A stretch of DNA of 9,588 nucleotides from an uncultured Lachnospiraceae bacterium. GTDB lineage: Bacteria; Bacillota; Clostridia; Lachnospirales; Lachnospiraceae. The stretch's first letter is position 1. Each line of letters begins with the position of its first letter. The DNA lies in contig CALYVE010000039.1 in the NCBI GenBank assembly GCA_945492935.1, positions 1 to 9,588 on the forward strand. Reading direction: 5' to 3'. A program made the translations under genes and the position numbers. Shown here one piece after another: positions 1-7,672 of this stretch. The notes beneath the pieces are model-generated. The model was not told where the DNA came from, did not search any database, and worked only from the letters and a program-made list of their open reading frames with translations.

Positions 1-1284
1 CAAACGCTCTTTTGCCTCATCAATTACTTTTTCGTCATCTGCATGAATATATGCAAATATATCATCCTTTGTGACATAATCACCAATATGTTTGCGAATA
101 TCAATACCAACCGCAAGGTCAATCTCGCTCTCCTTTGTTGCCCTTCCGCCACCAAGAATAAGGTTGACCATACCGACCTCACTTGTATTGCATTTTGTAA
201 TGTAGCCTTCCTGCTTCATATGAACAGGGACAATATAGCTTGCCTTCGGAAGCATGTTCGGATTGTAAATGCATGTGTCGTCGCCGCCTTGTGCAGCAAC
301 AAATTCAGCAAATTTGCGGAGTGCATTTCCACTTTCAATCGCTTCTATACAAAGCTTCCGTGCCGAAACATCATCCGAAGCTTTGTTCGCACCAAGCAGC
401 ATATAGGTGGCAAGTGCAAGGGAAACCTGAAGCAGACGCTGAATTCCCTTTGCGTTTTCGGCATGACTTGTGCCATTTAGATATGAATTAACATCTTTGA
501 TTTGTAACACTTCGATTGCTTCCGAAACCTCAAGCGCATTACCAACCTTACAACCAAGCGGTTCATTCATATCCGTAATAATACCATATGTCTTTTTGCC
601 GGACATATTTCCAATGTCTACCATTGTCTTCGCAAGAGCCATTGCATCCTGCTTATTTTTCATGAAGGCACCCGAACCACATTTAACATCTAACACAATT
701 ACGTCAGCACCCGCAGCAAGCTTTTTACTCATAATACTGGATGCAATGAGCGGAAGACTGTCAACTGCTGCCGTTACATCGCGCAAAGCATAGATTTTTT
801 TATCTGCCGGTGCCAGATTTCCGGTCTGGCCTACTAATGCAAGCTTCATTTCATTGACATGGTCAATAAAAGTCTGCTCCGGCATCGTAACATGAAAACC
901 CGGAATACTCTCAAGCTTGTCAATTGTTCCGCCCGTATGCCCAAGTCCGCGTCCGCTCATCTTTGCGATTGGCACTCCGAGTGACGCAAGTATCGGAGCA
1001 ACAATAAAGGTTGTCTTGTCTCCAACACCACCGGTACTATGCTTATCAACCTTTATTCCCTCAATAGCACTAAGGTCCAGACGATCTCCACTGTCAGCCA
1101 TAGCCATCGTAAGATAAACCGTTTCCTCCTTACTCATGCCCTGATAATACACACACATCAACCAGGCTGACATTTGATAGTCCGGAATCTCGCCACTTGT
1201 AAACCCCTCTACTATATAGCGAATTTCTTCCTCCGTGTGTACTCCGCCGTTTCGTTTTTTCATAATCATGTCGTACATTCGCAT
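1..1284 (-). CDS. pdp: Pyrimidine-nucleoside phosphorylase (C-terminus cut by the left edge)
   Basis: Catalyses phosphorolysis of uridine, thymidine and related nucleosides to free base plus (deoxy)ribose-1-phosphate; a cytosolic salvage enzyme. Reading the minus strand from 1284 gives 428 uninterrupted codons with no stop before the edge. The start MRMYDMIMKKRNGG is typical of the family. Residues 81-89 form the phosphate-binding motif KHSTGGVGD, followed by MSGRGLGHTGGT near 109-120. From memory of the Geobacillus enzyme (about 433 aa), substrate-binding His82, Arg168, Ser183 and Lys187 all fall at exactly these numbers here, which supports both the start and the family. Probably only about 5-20 C-terminal residues are missing. 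A GGGGTG sequence lies 6 nt upstream of the ATG. The gene follows deoB after 23 nt, and its product is the DeoB substrate. A strict thymidine phosphorylase (deoA) is the alternative; sequence alone does not separate them firmly. Confidence 0.95.
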   Translation of the reverse strand, partial: MRMYDMIMKKRNGGVHTEEEIRYIVEGFTSGEIPDYQMSAWLMCVYYQGMSKEETVYLTMAMADSGDRLDLSAIEGIKVDKHSTGGVGDKTTFIVAPILASLGVPIAKMSGRGLGHTGGTIDKLESIPGFHVTMPEQTFIDHVNEMKLALVGQTGNLAPADKKIYALRDVTAAVDSLPLIASSIMSKKLAAGADVIVLDVKCGSGAFMKNKQDAMALAKTMVDIGNMSGKKTYGIITDMNEPLGCKVGNALEVSEAIEVLQIKDVNSYLNGTSHAENAKGIQRLLQVSLALATYMLLGANKASDDVSARKLCIEAIESGNALRKFAEFVAAQGGDDTCIYNPNMLPKASYIVPVHMKQEGYITKCNTSEVGMVNLILGGGRATKESEIDLAVGIDIRKHIGDYVTKDDIFAYIHADDEKVIDEAKERL

Positions 1285-1307
1285 AGCCTTCACCCCTATT
1301 TCTTCCA

Positions 1308-2513
1308 TCAGTCCCGTAACAAATTCCAAAAGCTCTTACCAATTATTTTATTGTCCGGTTCGTTCGTTACTACGCCCTCGGTCAGATATTCTAAAATCGT
1401 CGCACCAATATCACCAAAGGTTTCCCTTATTCCAAGGTCAAATGATTTTTTTATGTTCTTACCATAGATAAGAATCGGGATATATTCTCTGGTATGATCA
1501 GAACCCTTAAATGTCGGGTCGCATCCATGATCTGCATTGATAACCAAAAGATCATCCGGACGCAGAAGCGGAAGGTTTTTACCTAACCATTGATCAAATG
1601 CTTCCAGTCCATTCTTATACCCCTGCAAATCTCTCCGATGACCATACTTCATATCAAAATCAACTAAATTTGTGAAACAAAGACCTTGCTCCAATGTCCG
1701 AATCTGATTGGTTGTCTTTACCATACCATCCTCGTTATTATCTGTATGAATTGCTTGCGAAATACCAACATGATGGAAAATATCGCTTATCTTCCCGATT
1801 GCAACAACCGGAATGCCCGCATCTTGAAGTTTACATAATATATTATCATGGGTAGGCTCCAACGCATAATCCTTACGATTGGATGTTCTCTCAAAATGAT
1901 CCTTTGTGCCAACAAACGGTCTGGCGATAACACGTCCGACGCCTCGTTCACCCTGTAACATATCTCTTGCAATCTGACACATTTCATACAATCGGTTGAG
2001 TCCGACCTTTTCTTCGGATGCCGCAATTTGAAAAACAGAATCCGCGGATGTATAAACAATTGGATATCCTGTTTTTAAGTGCTCCTCAATATATTCCTCA
2101 ATGATCGGAATTCCGGATGCAACCTTGTTGCCGTATATCGCGCCACAGCCTGTCTTTTCTATAAATTCATCAATCAGATCCTGTGGAAAACCATTCGGAA
2201 AGGTCGGAAACGGATTTGCTGTATGAATACCAATCATCTCCCAATGGCCGGTCGTTGTGTCCTTGCCATTTGATAACTCCCGGGATTTGCCATAACAGCC
2301 TATCACTTCATGCACATCCTTGTTGTAGTTTTTAAACGATGTGCCGTTAATCTTATGTAAACCAAGTTTGCACATATTCGGAAGCTTCATATCCGGACAA
2401 GATGCAATAATGTGACCAAGGGTATCCGCACCTTCATCACCAAATTGCTTTGCGTCCGGCATTTCCCCTGCGCCAACGCTATCCAAAACAATCCAAAATA
2501 CTCGTCTACCCAT
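1308..2513 (-). CDS. deoB: Phosphopentomutase
   Basis: Interconverts ribose-1-phosphate and ribose-5-phosphate (and the deoxy forms), linking nucleoside breakdown to the pentose phosphate pathway and to deoxyribose-phosphate aldolase. It belongs to the alkaline-phosphatase superfamily and uses two Mn ions. The 401-residue product is close to the usual ~390-400. Visible motifs are LDSVGAGEMPDA (metal-binding Asp11), DTTTGHWEM (phospho-accepting threonine at about 86), the DFDMKYGHRRD block (Asp287, His292), NADHGCDPT (Asp328-His329) and SDHTREYIP (His340). These match the metal ligands I recall for the Bacillus cereus enzyme shifted by one. An ATG two codons earlier is possible, but it sits 1 nt from the AAGGAGG, whereas this ATG has a 7-nt spacer. 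It is followed after 23 nt by the nucleoside phosphorylase that supplies its substrate, so the two are probably co-transcribed. Confidence 0.97.
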   Translation of the reverse strand: MGRRVFWIVLDSVGAGEMPDAKQFGDEGADTLGHIIASCPDMKLPNMCKLGLHKINGTSFKNYNKDVHEVIGCYGKSRELSNGKDTTTGHWEMIGIHTANPFPTFPNGFPQDLIDEFIEKTGCGAIYGNKVASGIPIIEEYIEEHLKTGYPIVYTSADSVFQIAASEEKVGLNRLYEMCQIARDMLQGERGVGRVIARPFVGTKDHFERTSNRKDYALEPTHDNILCKLQDAGIPVVAIGKISDIFHHVGISQAIHTDNNEDGMVKTTNQIRTLEQGLCFTNLVDFDMKYGHRRDLQGYKNGLEAFDQWLGKNLPLLRPDDLLVINADHGCDPTFKGSDHTREYIPILIYGKNIKKSFDLGIRETFGDIGATILEYLTEGVVTNEPDNKIIGKSFWNLLRD

Positions 2514-2520
2514 ACGCATA

Positions 2521-2527
2521 CCTCCTT
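2521..2527 (-). promoter_or_regulatory. Ribosome binding site of deoB
   Basis: AAGGAGG on the minus strand. It is 1 nt from the first in-frame ATG (2519-2517) and 7 nt from the second (2513-2511). This favours the second ATG, giving a product that begins MGRRVFWIV. Confidence 0.8.
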
Positions 2528-2575
2528 GCGTTAAAAATCAGTATTTTCTATGCATAACTTGTTTCTATTGTCATA

Positions 2576-4663
2576 TCATTCCAAAAATGGCACATTTAAG
2601 CCTTCTGTACCGGGCAAAACAAATCTGCCGTCCAAAAGAATTGGCGTCTTTGTTCCGTCAGACGAAACCGCATAAATACCACCAATCTCTTCATATGGAA
2701 TTGTGATATCTGTATGACAGTTGAAATAAGCCTTGCTCTTTTCTGCCTCGTCGTTAGAATTACGAAGCAAAGAGCACTCGTTATCCTTTGCGACGATTTC
2801 TCTTCCGTCCGGATTGTATAAGCGACTGTCCTCACTATAGCTGTAGCATGTATCTCCAACCGCAAAATGAGGTCCCATTTTCTCTACAATTAAAATAGGA
2901 AGCTTATATAAAATATCATATTTGTGTGCCATAACATATGCGGTTGTATTTGTGCCAATCGCAAACTCTCCAATAGGCAACGTATCATGGTTAAACATCA
3001 GATTTTCCTTGATAAATGCCTTGTTTTCTTCTTCTGTTTCAAAGTTTTTGCATGTGTAATTTTTCATACAACCATTCTCAAATTCAATTGTTAAATCCTT
3101 ATATTTGAGATCATTTAAATATACACAGCTTACATGAAGCGTTCCATTTGTACCTGTAAGGACAGGGGAAGTAAACACTTCACCAACCGGAATATTGACA
3201 TCTGCAAGACAATTCTCAAAATTCGTTTCCTTCGTTTTGTCAATCTTATGAAGCATTACCTTTATGTCGGTCTTATTACCGTTTGCACCTACAACATGAA
3301 TATATTCAGCCTCATCAAGCGTAAGAATGATTGTCTGTTGAATCTCACGATACAAATCATTATCTAATGTATTTATTTTCACGATTTCAGCAAATATATC
3401 ATCAAAAGAATCCCCGATTTCCGGAATCGGATAAGCAATAATTGTGAAGCTATACTGATCTCTTGGTATATATTTGTTCGAAAGCTCTGCTGATTTTGTC
3501 ATGTAGCTTACCGATAATTCCTGTTGCTTTCCGGATAATTTCAGTGCATCCTCACACGTCTCCGGTGCAAAAGGATTCTCGCCAAACACTTCGATACAAG
3601 CCGGACCGGCATATTCTTTTGCCTGCTGTTTATGCTTCTCATAAACATCCGCTGCAACCTCAAGCTTGCGCTCTGTAAATGCCTTGTCATAAAAAAGAGC
3701 CTCGTCCATACGATGATCATATTCATATTGCTTATTTGCAGGTGTACCAATATATCCGACACGAGAAGTAAGCCTTCGGTTCATGCGACTTACCGCATAT
3801 CGGAAAATAATTGGCTTTAAACCATGCTCCTCAAACATTTCAATTGCCATACGAACCATACGTTCCTGACCAATTGAATATCTTATGTTAACCGATTTCT
3901 TCGGTTTTATATCAATACGCATCGTCTCAAAGCCTTTGATAAAACCATCTACATATGTTTTTGCCATGGCACGTACCAAAGACTCATCCAGCTTATTAAA
4001 ATACTCGGCTGTTTTTATTTCATTGTCTCCGATATATTCTCCATATCGATACAAATAACGAAAATCTGATAAATCACTTCTTAATACAATGTCCAAAGCA
4101 AGGTTATCTTCCGGGCAAATTGTCTCGCGGATACGGTCTGCTACAATCACATCTGCATAATCATACATGTAATAGTAAATGGATTCCCTGATATATTTTG
4201 TCTTTGGTAATGCAGTCTCTGCTTCTGCGAATTTGCCGTAAATTTCCAAATACAATTCGAATAAGGAAAGCATATCGTACTTTCTGTTCTCATACGCATA
4301 TACAATTGTTGAACGAAGTTCAGCGTACAGTGCAGAAAGAATCTGTCCATATTCCCTGCCAAGCATTTTACATGCATATGCAGGGTTTGCATAACTGTCT
4401 GCATATGCCTCAGGTAAAATATCCTCATACAGTCTTGCATTCAGCTGCTGCCACTCTTCCATAGACATAGAAGGCGCCCCCGGCTCATTTACAAGATTAT
4501 GCACATCATATACCTGCAATAAAAAATTAGCAGTTTTTGTAAAGTAATCTTTGAAAGGTGCAAAGCTCTCGTTTTCACAAGTCCATTGTTCCTCAAAAAC
4601 TTCCGACAAACGACTGATTGCAAGTTCCATACGCTCGCAAACGTCAGACATCAATAAATCCAT
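2576..4663 (-). CDS. Large M29-type (AmpS/AmpT-like) metallo-aminopeptidase
   Basis: Probably removes N-terminal amino acids from peptides in the cytosol; there is no signal peptide. The C-terminal ~300 of 695 residues carry the M29 (aminopeptidase T/AmpS) pattern with all five expected metal ligands: Glu495 in IPVGEVFTSP, Glu566 in LPIGEFAIGTN, His599 in GPHFAVGD, and His650/Asp652 in CHTDITIP. The stretch SFTIIAYPIPEIG near 405-417 resembles the start of the canonical domain. Classical M29 enzymes have about 400-410 residues; this one is longer because of an acidic, tyrosine-rich, mostly helical-looking N-terminal region (about 1-400). Within that region, residues 255-310 (NIRYSIGQERMVRMAIEMF onward) may belong to the family's first subdomain. 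The start has AGGAG 6 nt upstream, overlapping the TAG of the preceding gene, so translation may be coupled. Nothing ties its substrate to nucleotides. The family call is fairly secure; the substrate is unknown. Confidence 0.85.
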   Translation of the reverse strand: MDLLMSDVCERMELAISRLSEVFEEQWTCENESFAPFKDYFTKTANFLLQVYDVHNLVNEPGAPSMSMEEWQQLNARLYEDILPEAYADSYANPAYACKMLGREYGQILSALYAELRSTIVYAYENRKYDMLSLFELYLEIYGKFAEAETALPKTKYIRESIYYYMYDYADVIVADRIRETICPEDNLALDIVLRSDLSDFRYLYRYGEYIGDNEIKTAEYFNKLDESLVRAMAKTYVDGFIKGFETMRIDIKPKKSVNIRYSIGQERMVRMAIEMFEEHGLKPIIFRYAVSRMNRRLTSRVGYIGTPANKQYEYDHRMDEALFYDKAFTERKLEVAADVYEKHKQQAKEYAGPACIEVFGENPFAPETCEDALKLSGKQQELSVSYMTKSAELSNKYIPRDQYSFTIIAYPIPEIGDSFDDIFAEIVKINTLDNDLYREIQQTIILTLDEAEYIHVVGANGNKTDIKVMLHKIDKTKETNFENCLADVNIPVGEVFTSPVLTGTNGTLHVSCVYLNDLKYKDLTIEFENGCMKNYTCKNFETEEENKAFIKENLMFNHDTLPIGEFAIGTNTTAYVMAHKYDILYKLPILIVEKMGPHFAVGDTCYSYSEDSRLYNPDGREIVAKDNECSLLRNSNDEAEKSKAYFNCHTDITIPYEEIGGIYAVSSDGTKTPILLDGRFVLPGTEGLNVPFLE

Positions 4664-4672
4664 GTTGTTCTC

Positions 4673-4993
4673 CTATACTCCAAGCAAAAATAACCACAGC
4701 AAAATAACAAGTGATAAAACATTAACTATAACAGACATACGTTTGCCTTTCACGCCACCCTCTTGTGCCTTTTTTCCAAGAAATGCAAAAACAAGTCCCA
4801 CAATTGACAAAATAAGCGCACAGAGACAGAGTGTGCCAAAAATGTCCGGCACATGTCCAAATGTTGCGAAGGATGTAATGATACCTGCTATTTCAATAAC
4901 AAGTGATATCCCACCCATCACAAATGCGAGCACTGTATCTGATGCAATGGAAGAATCCGAAAAATAATACGGTCTCTTTTTAATAATACCCAT
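4673..4993 (-). CDS. Small three-helix membrane protein (possibly DUF6142-like), function unknown
   Basis: A 106-residue protein with no recognised catalytic motif. Three hydrophobic segments are visible: about 20-42 (TVLAFVMGGISLVIEIAGII), 50-72 (DIFGTLCLCALILSIVGLVF) and 86-105 (MSVIVNVLSLVILLWLFLLG). The second and third are separated by a positively charged, glycine-rich loop (GKKAQEGGVKGKR, 73-85), which by the positive-inside rule should face the cytoplasm. The arrangement resembles short membrane proteins of Lachnospiraceae that I recall under DUF6142, but I cannot confirm that by search. It lies 19 nt after pyrD and 9 nt before the M29 peptidase gene, whose ribosome binding site overlaps its stop codon, so it is probably expressed with both. 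Its own ribosome binding site is weak (AGGT, about 10 nt upstream), so coupling to pyrD translation is plausible. A role in transport or membrane anchoring would be guesswork. Confidence 0.8.
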   Translation of the reverse strand: MGIIKKRPYYFSDSSIASDTVLAFVMGGISLVIEIAGIITSFATFGHVPDIFGTLCLCALILSIVGLVFAFLGKKAQEGGVKGKRMSVIVNVLSLVILLWLFLLGV

Positions 4994-5012
4994 AATTGTT
5001 AAAACCTATCTC

Positions 5013-5915
5013 TTACTTAACGCATCCAATCAAAGAGCGAATATCATCCACCTGATTGTCCTGCATATATTTTTTTATTCCCTCAATAATTTCGATTGTC
5101 GCATACGGATTATGGAAGTTTGCAGTACCTACTGCAACGGCAGAAGCACCTGCCATAATAAACTCCAAAGCATCCTCTGCACACATACAGCCACCCATGC
5201 CGATGAGTGGTAATTTGCAAGCATTCGCAACCTGATATACCATGCGCACTGCAATCGGTTTAATCGCAGGTCCGGAAACGCCTGCTGTCTTATTTGCAAC
5301 GGCAAATGTGCGTTTCTTAACATCGATTTTCATACCGGTAAGTGTATTGATAAGCGACAAAGCATCTGCGCCCGCTGCCTCAGCGGCACGTGCCATTTCC
5401 GTAATATCCGTTACATTTGGAGAAAGCTTCATAATAATCGGCTGCTTGGCCTTCGCCTTAATCTCCTTTGTAATGGCGAACAATGCCTTAGGATCCTGAC
5501 CAAAAGCAATACCGCCTTCCTTTACATTCGGACAAGAAACATTTATCTCCAATAAATCAACCTTTTCAGAAGCCAGACGCTCAACGACCGCCACATATTC
5601 CTCTGTCGTCTTTCCGCAAACATTTACAATAATCTTTGTATCCTTCTTCTGCAGAAATGGCAAATCTCTTGCCACAAATGTATCTATCCCGGGATTTTGC
5701 AGCCCAATCGCATTCATCATACCACCATAGGTTTCTGCAATACGAGGGGTCGGATTTCCCGGCCACGGTACACTTGCTACACCTTTGGTTGTTACCGCAC
5801 CTAACGCATTTAAATCTACAAATTCATCGTACTCCATACCGGATCCGAACGTACCGGATGCAACTGTAATCGGATTCTTCAGAGTCACACCTGCAATATC
5901 AACAGATAAATTCAT
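5013..5915 (-). CDS. pyrD: Dihydroorotate dehydrogenase, catalytic subunit (class 1B)
   Basis: Oxidises dihydroorotate to orotate with FMN, the fourth step of UMP synthesis; as a class 1B enzyme it works as a PyrD2-PyrK2 complex that passes electrons to NAD+. The 300-residue TIM barrel has the usual class 1 landmarks: ASGTFGSG (19-26), TTKG with Lys44, NAIGLQNPG (68-76), and INVSCPN (124-130) with the catalytic base Cys128. Also present are KLSPNVTDI (163-171), the FMN/substrate segment AGVSGPAIKP (211-220), and the phosphate-binding GMGG (239-242) and VGTA (262-265). Cys in place of Ser as the base, together with the adjacent pyrK, separates it from membrane class 2 enzymes. Its ATG overlaps the pyrK TAA by one base (TAATG), with AGGAGGTG 8 nt upstream inside pyrK, so the two subunits are probably made by coupled translation. 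It is full length with no anomalies. Confidence 0.97.
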   Translation of the reverse strand: MNLSVDIAGVTLKNPITVASGTFGSGMEYDEFVDLNALGAVTTKGVASVPWPGNPTPRIAETYGGMMNAIGLQNPGIDTFVARDLPFLQKKDTKIIVNVCGKTTEEYVAVVERLASEKVDLLEINVSCPNVKEGGIAFGQDPKALFAITKEIKAKAKQPIIMKLSPNVTDITEMARAAEAAGADALSLINTLTGMKIDVKKRTFAVANKTAGVSGPAIKPIAVRMVYQVANACKLPLIGMGGCMCAEDALEFIMAGASAVAVGTANFHNPYATIEIIEGIKKYMQDNQVDDIRSLIGCVK

Positions 5916-6679
5916 TACAGCTCCACCTCCTCAGCAAAAAATACCGGACCATCCTTACAAACACGCTTGTTGTGAACCTTTGAATGGTCATCAATGTCCT
6001 TCGACTTACATACACAGGCAAGACACGCGCCTACACCGCAAGCCATATGCTCCTCCAAAGAAAGCTGTGCCTCAATGCCATTCTCAAGTGCATATGCCTG
6101 AATCGCGCGAAGCATTGGTGTTGGTCCGCACGCATAAATAACATCTCCGGTAATCTTGCACGCAGAAATAGCATCCATTACCGTACCTTTGACACCAATA
6201 ATACCACTATCGCTAGACATATATACTGTGCCATGCTGCTCAAACTCTTCTGCTAAAAATGCCTCATCTCTGTAACCAAGCACAATCGATTTCTCACACT
6301 TTAATGCCTTTGCAAGCTGTAGCATCGGCGGAATACCGATACCACCGCCAATCAAAATAGCCTTCTTGTCGCGAAGTGTAAAACCATTTCCGAGAGGGCC
6401 AAGGATGTCGATTGTATCTCCGGCTTTTAGCTTTGAAAACATAGCCGTTCCTGCACCTGCAATACGGTACACAAGGCGAAGTGTTCCTTCCTCCTTGTCA
6501 ATTTCACACAAACTGATTGGTCTGGGAAGAAGCTTGCTTCCGTCCGCACAATACAAATCCACAAACTGTCCCGGTGCTGCCTGACATGCTATTTCTTTTG
6601 CAGACAGCTTCAAATCGAATATATCCGCAGCTATCATTTTCTGACAGATTACTGTAGCTTTTATCTTTCTCTTGCTCAT
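5915..6679 (-). CDS. pyrK: Dihydroorotate dehydrogenase B, electron transfer subunit
   Basis: An FAD and [2Fe-2S] protein that takes electrons from the FMN of PyrD and delivers them to NAD+, letting a cytosolic dihydroorotate dehydrogenase work without quinones. Domains in order: a ferredoxin-reductase FAD-binding barrel with RPISLCE (53-59) and YRIAGAGT (71-78); an NAD-binding fold with GGGIGIPPM (111-119) and YACGPTPML (182-190); and a C-terminal iron-sulfur region with Cys214, Cys219, Cys222 and Cys241 in a C-x4-C-x2-C-x18-C arrangement. A further Cys224 lies within it. The length of 254 matches the usual ~250-265. The ATG has AAGGAG with an 8-nt spacer, lying in the 19-nt gap after pyrF. 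It ends in TAATG overlapping pyrD. Confidence 0.97.
   Translation of the reverse strand: MSKRKIKATVICQKMIAADIFDLKLSAKEIACQAAPGQFVDLYCADGSKLLPRPISLCEIDKEEGTLRLVYRIAGAGTAMFSKLKAGDTIDILGPLGNGFTLRDKKAILIGGGIGIPPMLQLAKALKCEKSIVLGYRDEAFLAEEFEQHGTVYMSSDSGIIGVKGTVMDAISACKITGDVIYACGPTPMLRAIQAYALENGIEAQLSLEEHMACGVGACLACVCKSKDIDDHSKVHNKRVCKDGPVFFAEEVEL
5924..5931 (-). promoter_or_regulatory. Ribosome binding site of pyrD, embedded in pyrK
   Basis: AGGAGGTG on the minus strand, 8 nt before the pyrD ATG. It lies wholly within the last codons of pyrK, where it encodes part of the terminal EEVEL. With the TAATG stop/start overlap this is a standard arrangement for making two subunits of one complex in matched amounts. 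Confidence 0.8.
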
Positions 6680-6698
6680 ATATCAAACTCCTTGTTTT

Positions 6699-7625
6699 TT
6701 ATGCCTTTGCACGTGCGCCGTTGATGTCTGCTATCATATCAACAACTGCCTGACGGCTTGCATCTGCATAGCCGTTTTCTCCAAAGCGCGCATACTTATC
6801 CTGCTTATATGCAGCGATAATGCCTCTTGATGAGTTTACGATTGCACCAAGTCCGTCCGCATTAAAGTAGTGAACTAAATCTTCTGCCTTACCGCCCTGT
6901 GCACCGTAACCCGGAACAAGAATATAAGTCTTTGGCATAAGCTTACGAAGTACCTTTCCCATCTCAGGATATGTGGCACCTACGACACAGCCAACATTGC
7001 TGTAATCACCATCCATTGTCATCTCGCCCCATTCTACAACCTTCTTGGCAACATATTCATATAACGGCTTACCGTCAATAAGCTGATCCTGAAACTCACC
7101 TGAGGATGGATTCGATGTCTTAACAAGAACAAAAATACCCTTGTTGCACTCGTTACATACATCAATAAACGGCTTAATACCATCTGTTCCGAGATATGGA
7201 TTTACAGTTGCAAAATCCTCATCAAACGGAGCGTATTGTTTACTTCCGACCGTAACCATTCCAAGATGTCCGACTGCATAAGCTGCTGATGTAGAACCGA
7301 TATCGCCTCGTTTTACATCACCGATAACAACTAAACCTTTTTGCTTTGCATATGCACACGTCTTCTGATATGCGGCAAGCCCCGGAACGCCAAACTGCTC
7401 ATACATGGCAATCTGTGGCTTTACTGCCGGAATCAAATCATACGTCGCATCTATGATTCCTTTGTTATATACCCAAATCGCTTCCGCTGCACCTTCTAAC
7501 GTCTCGCCATACTGTTCATATGCCTGTTTTTGTATGAACGCAGGAACATAATTCATCATAGGGTCTAAGCCTACAACAATTGGTGCATCCTTCTTCTCGA
7601 TGTTTTGAATTAGCTGTTTTATCAT
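6699..7625 (-). CDS. pyrF: Orotidine 5'-phosphate decarboxylase (type 2)
   Basis: Decarboxylates OMP to UMP, the last step of de novo pyrimidine synthesis; cytosolic. The 308-residue product carries the catalytic lysine/aspartate array: GLDP (19-22), AVKPQ with Lys69, and DVKRGDIGST (103-112) with Lys105 and Asp108. VNPYLGTDG (141-149), LVPGYGAQGG (236-245) and the phosphate-binding NSSRGI (264-269, Arg267) follow. The DVKRGDIGST version and the ~300-residue length point to the type 2 group, rather than the ~235-residue type 1 enzymes of Bacillus and E. coli. An in-frame ATG 13 codons upstream exists, but GGAGG sits 8 nt before the ATG at 7625 and falls inside that extension, so the shorter start MIKQLIQNIE is preferred. 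The gene lies 47 nt after pyrC and 19 nt before pyrK. Confidence 0.97.
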   Translation of the reverse strand: MIKQLIQNIEKKDAPIVVGLDPMMNYVPAFIQKQAYEQYGETLEGAAEAIWVYNKGIIDATYDLIPAVKPQIAMYEQFGVPGLAAYQKTCAYAKQKGLVVIGDVKRGDIGSTSAAYAVGHLGMVTVGSKQYAPFDEDFATVNPYLGTDGIKPFIDVCNECNKGIFVLVKTSNPSSGEFQDQLIDGKPLYEYVAKKVVEWGEMTMDGDYSNVGCVVGATYPEMGKVLRKLMPKTYILVPGYGAQGGKAEDLVHYFNADGLGAIVNSSRGIIAAYKQDKYARFGENGYADASRQAVVDMIADINGARAKA

Positions 7626-7633
7626 TTCTATAT

Positions 7634-7638
7634 CCTCC
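7634..7638 (-). promoter_or_regulatory. Ribosome binding site of pyrF
   Basis: GGAGG on the minus strand, 8 nt upstream of the ATG at 7625-7623. It decides against the longer in-frame start at 7664, which has no comparable site. Confidence 0.75.
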
Positions 7639-7672
7639 ATTGAATTGTTATCATAGTTTTGCAAAGCAATTG

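Noticed and set aside
43..1117. Several plus-strand ORFs of 66-145 codons
   Set aside because: They are antisense to the pyrimidine-nucleoside phosphorylase, resemble no known protein, and lack ribosome binding sites.
1130..1342. Minus-strand ORF of 70 codons spanning the deoB-pdp boundary
   Set aside because: It is an alternate frame of the pdp N-terminus and deoB C-terminus. The true frame through 1284-1 carries all family motifs without a stop.
2514..2575. Possible promoter or terminator between the M29 peptidase gene and deoB
   Set aside because: It is A/T-rich, but I find no stem-loop with a T-run and no well-spaced -35/-10 pair; only the deoB ribosome binding site stands out.
4551..4967. 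Plus-strand ORF of 138 codons over the small membrane protein gene
   Set aside because: It is antisense to the membrane protein and the peptidase start, both of which have good coding signals. Its composition is what reversed hydrophobic codons give.
7626..7664. 13-codon N-terminal extension of OMP decarboxylase
   Set aside because: The strong GGAGG lies inside this extension and serves the ATG at 7625.
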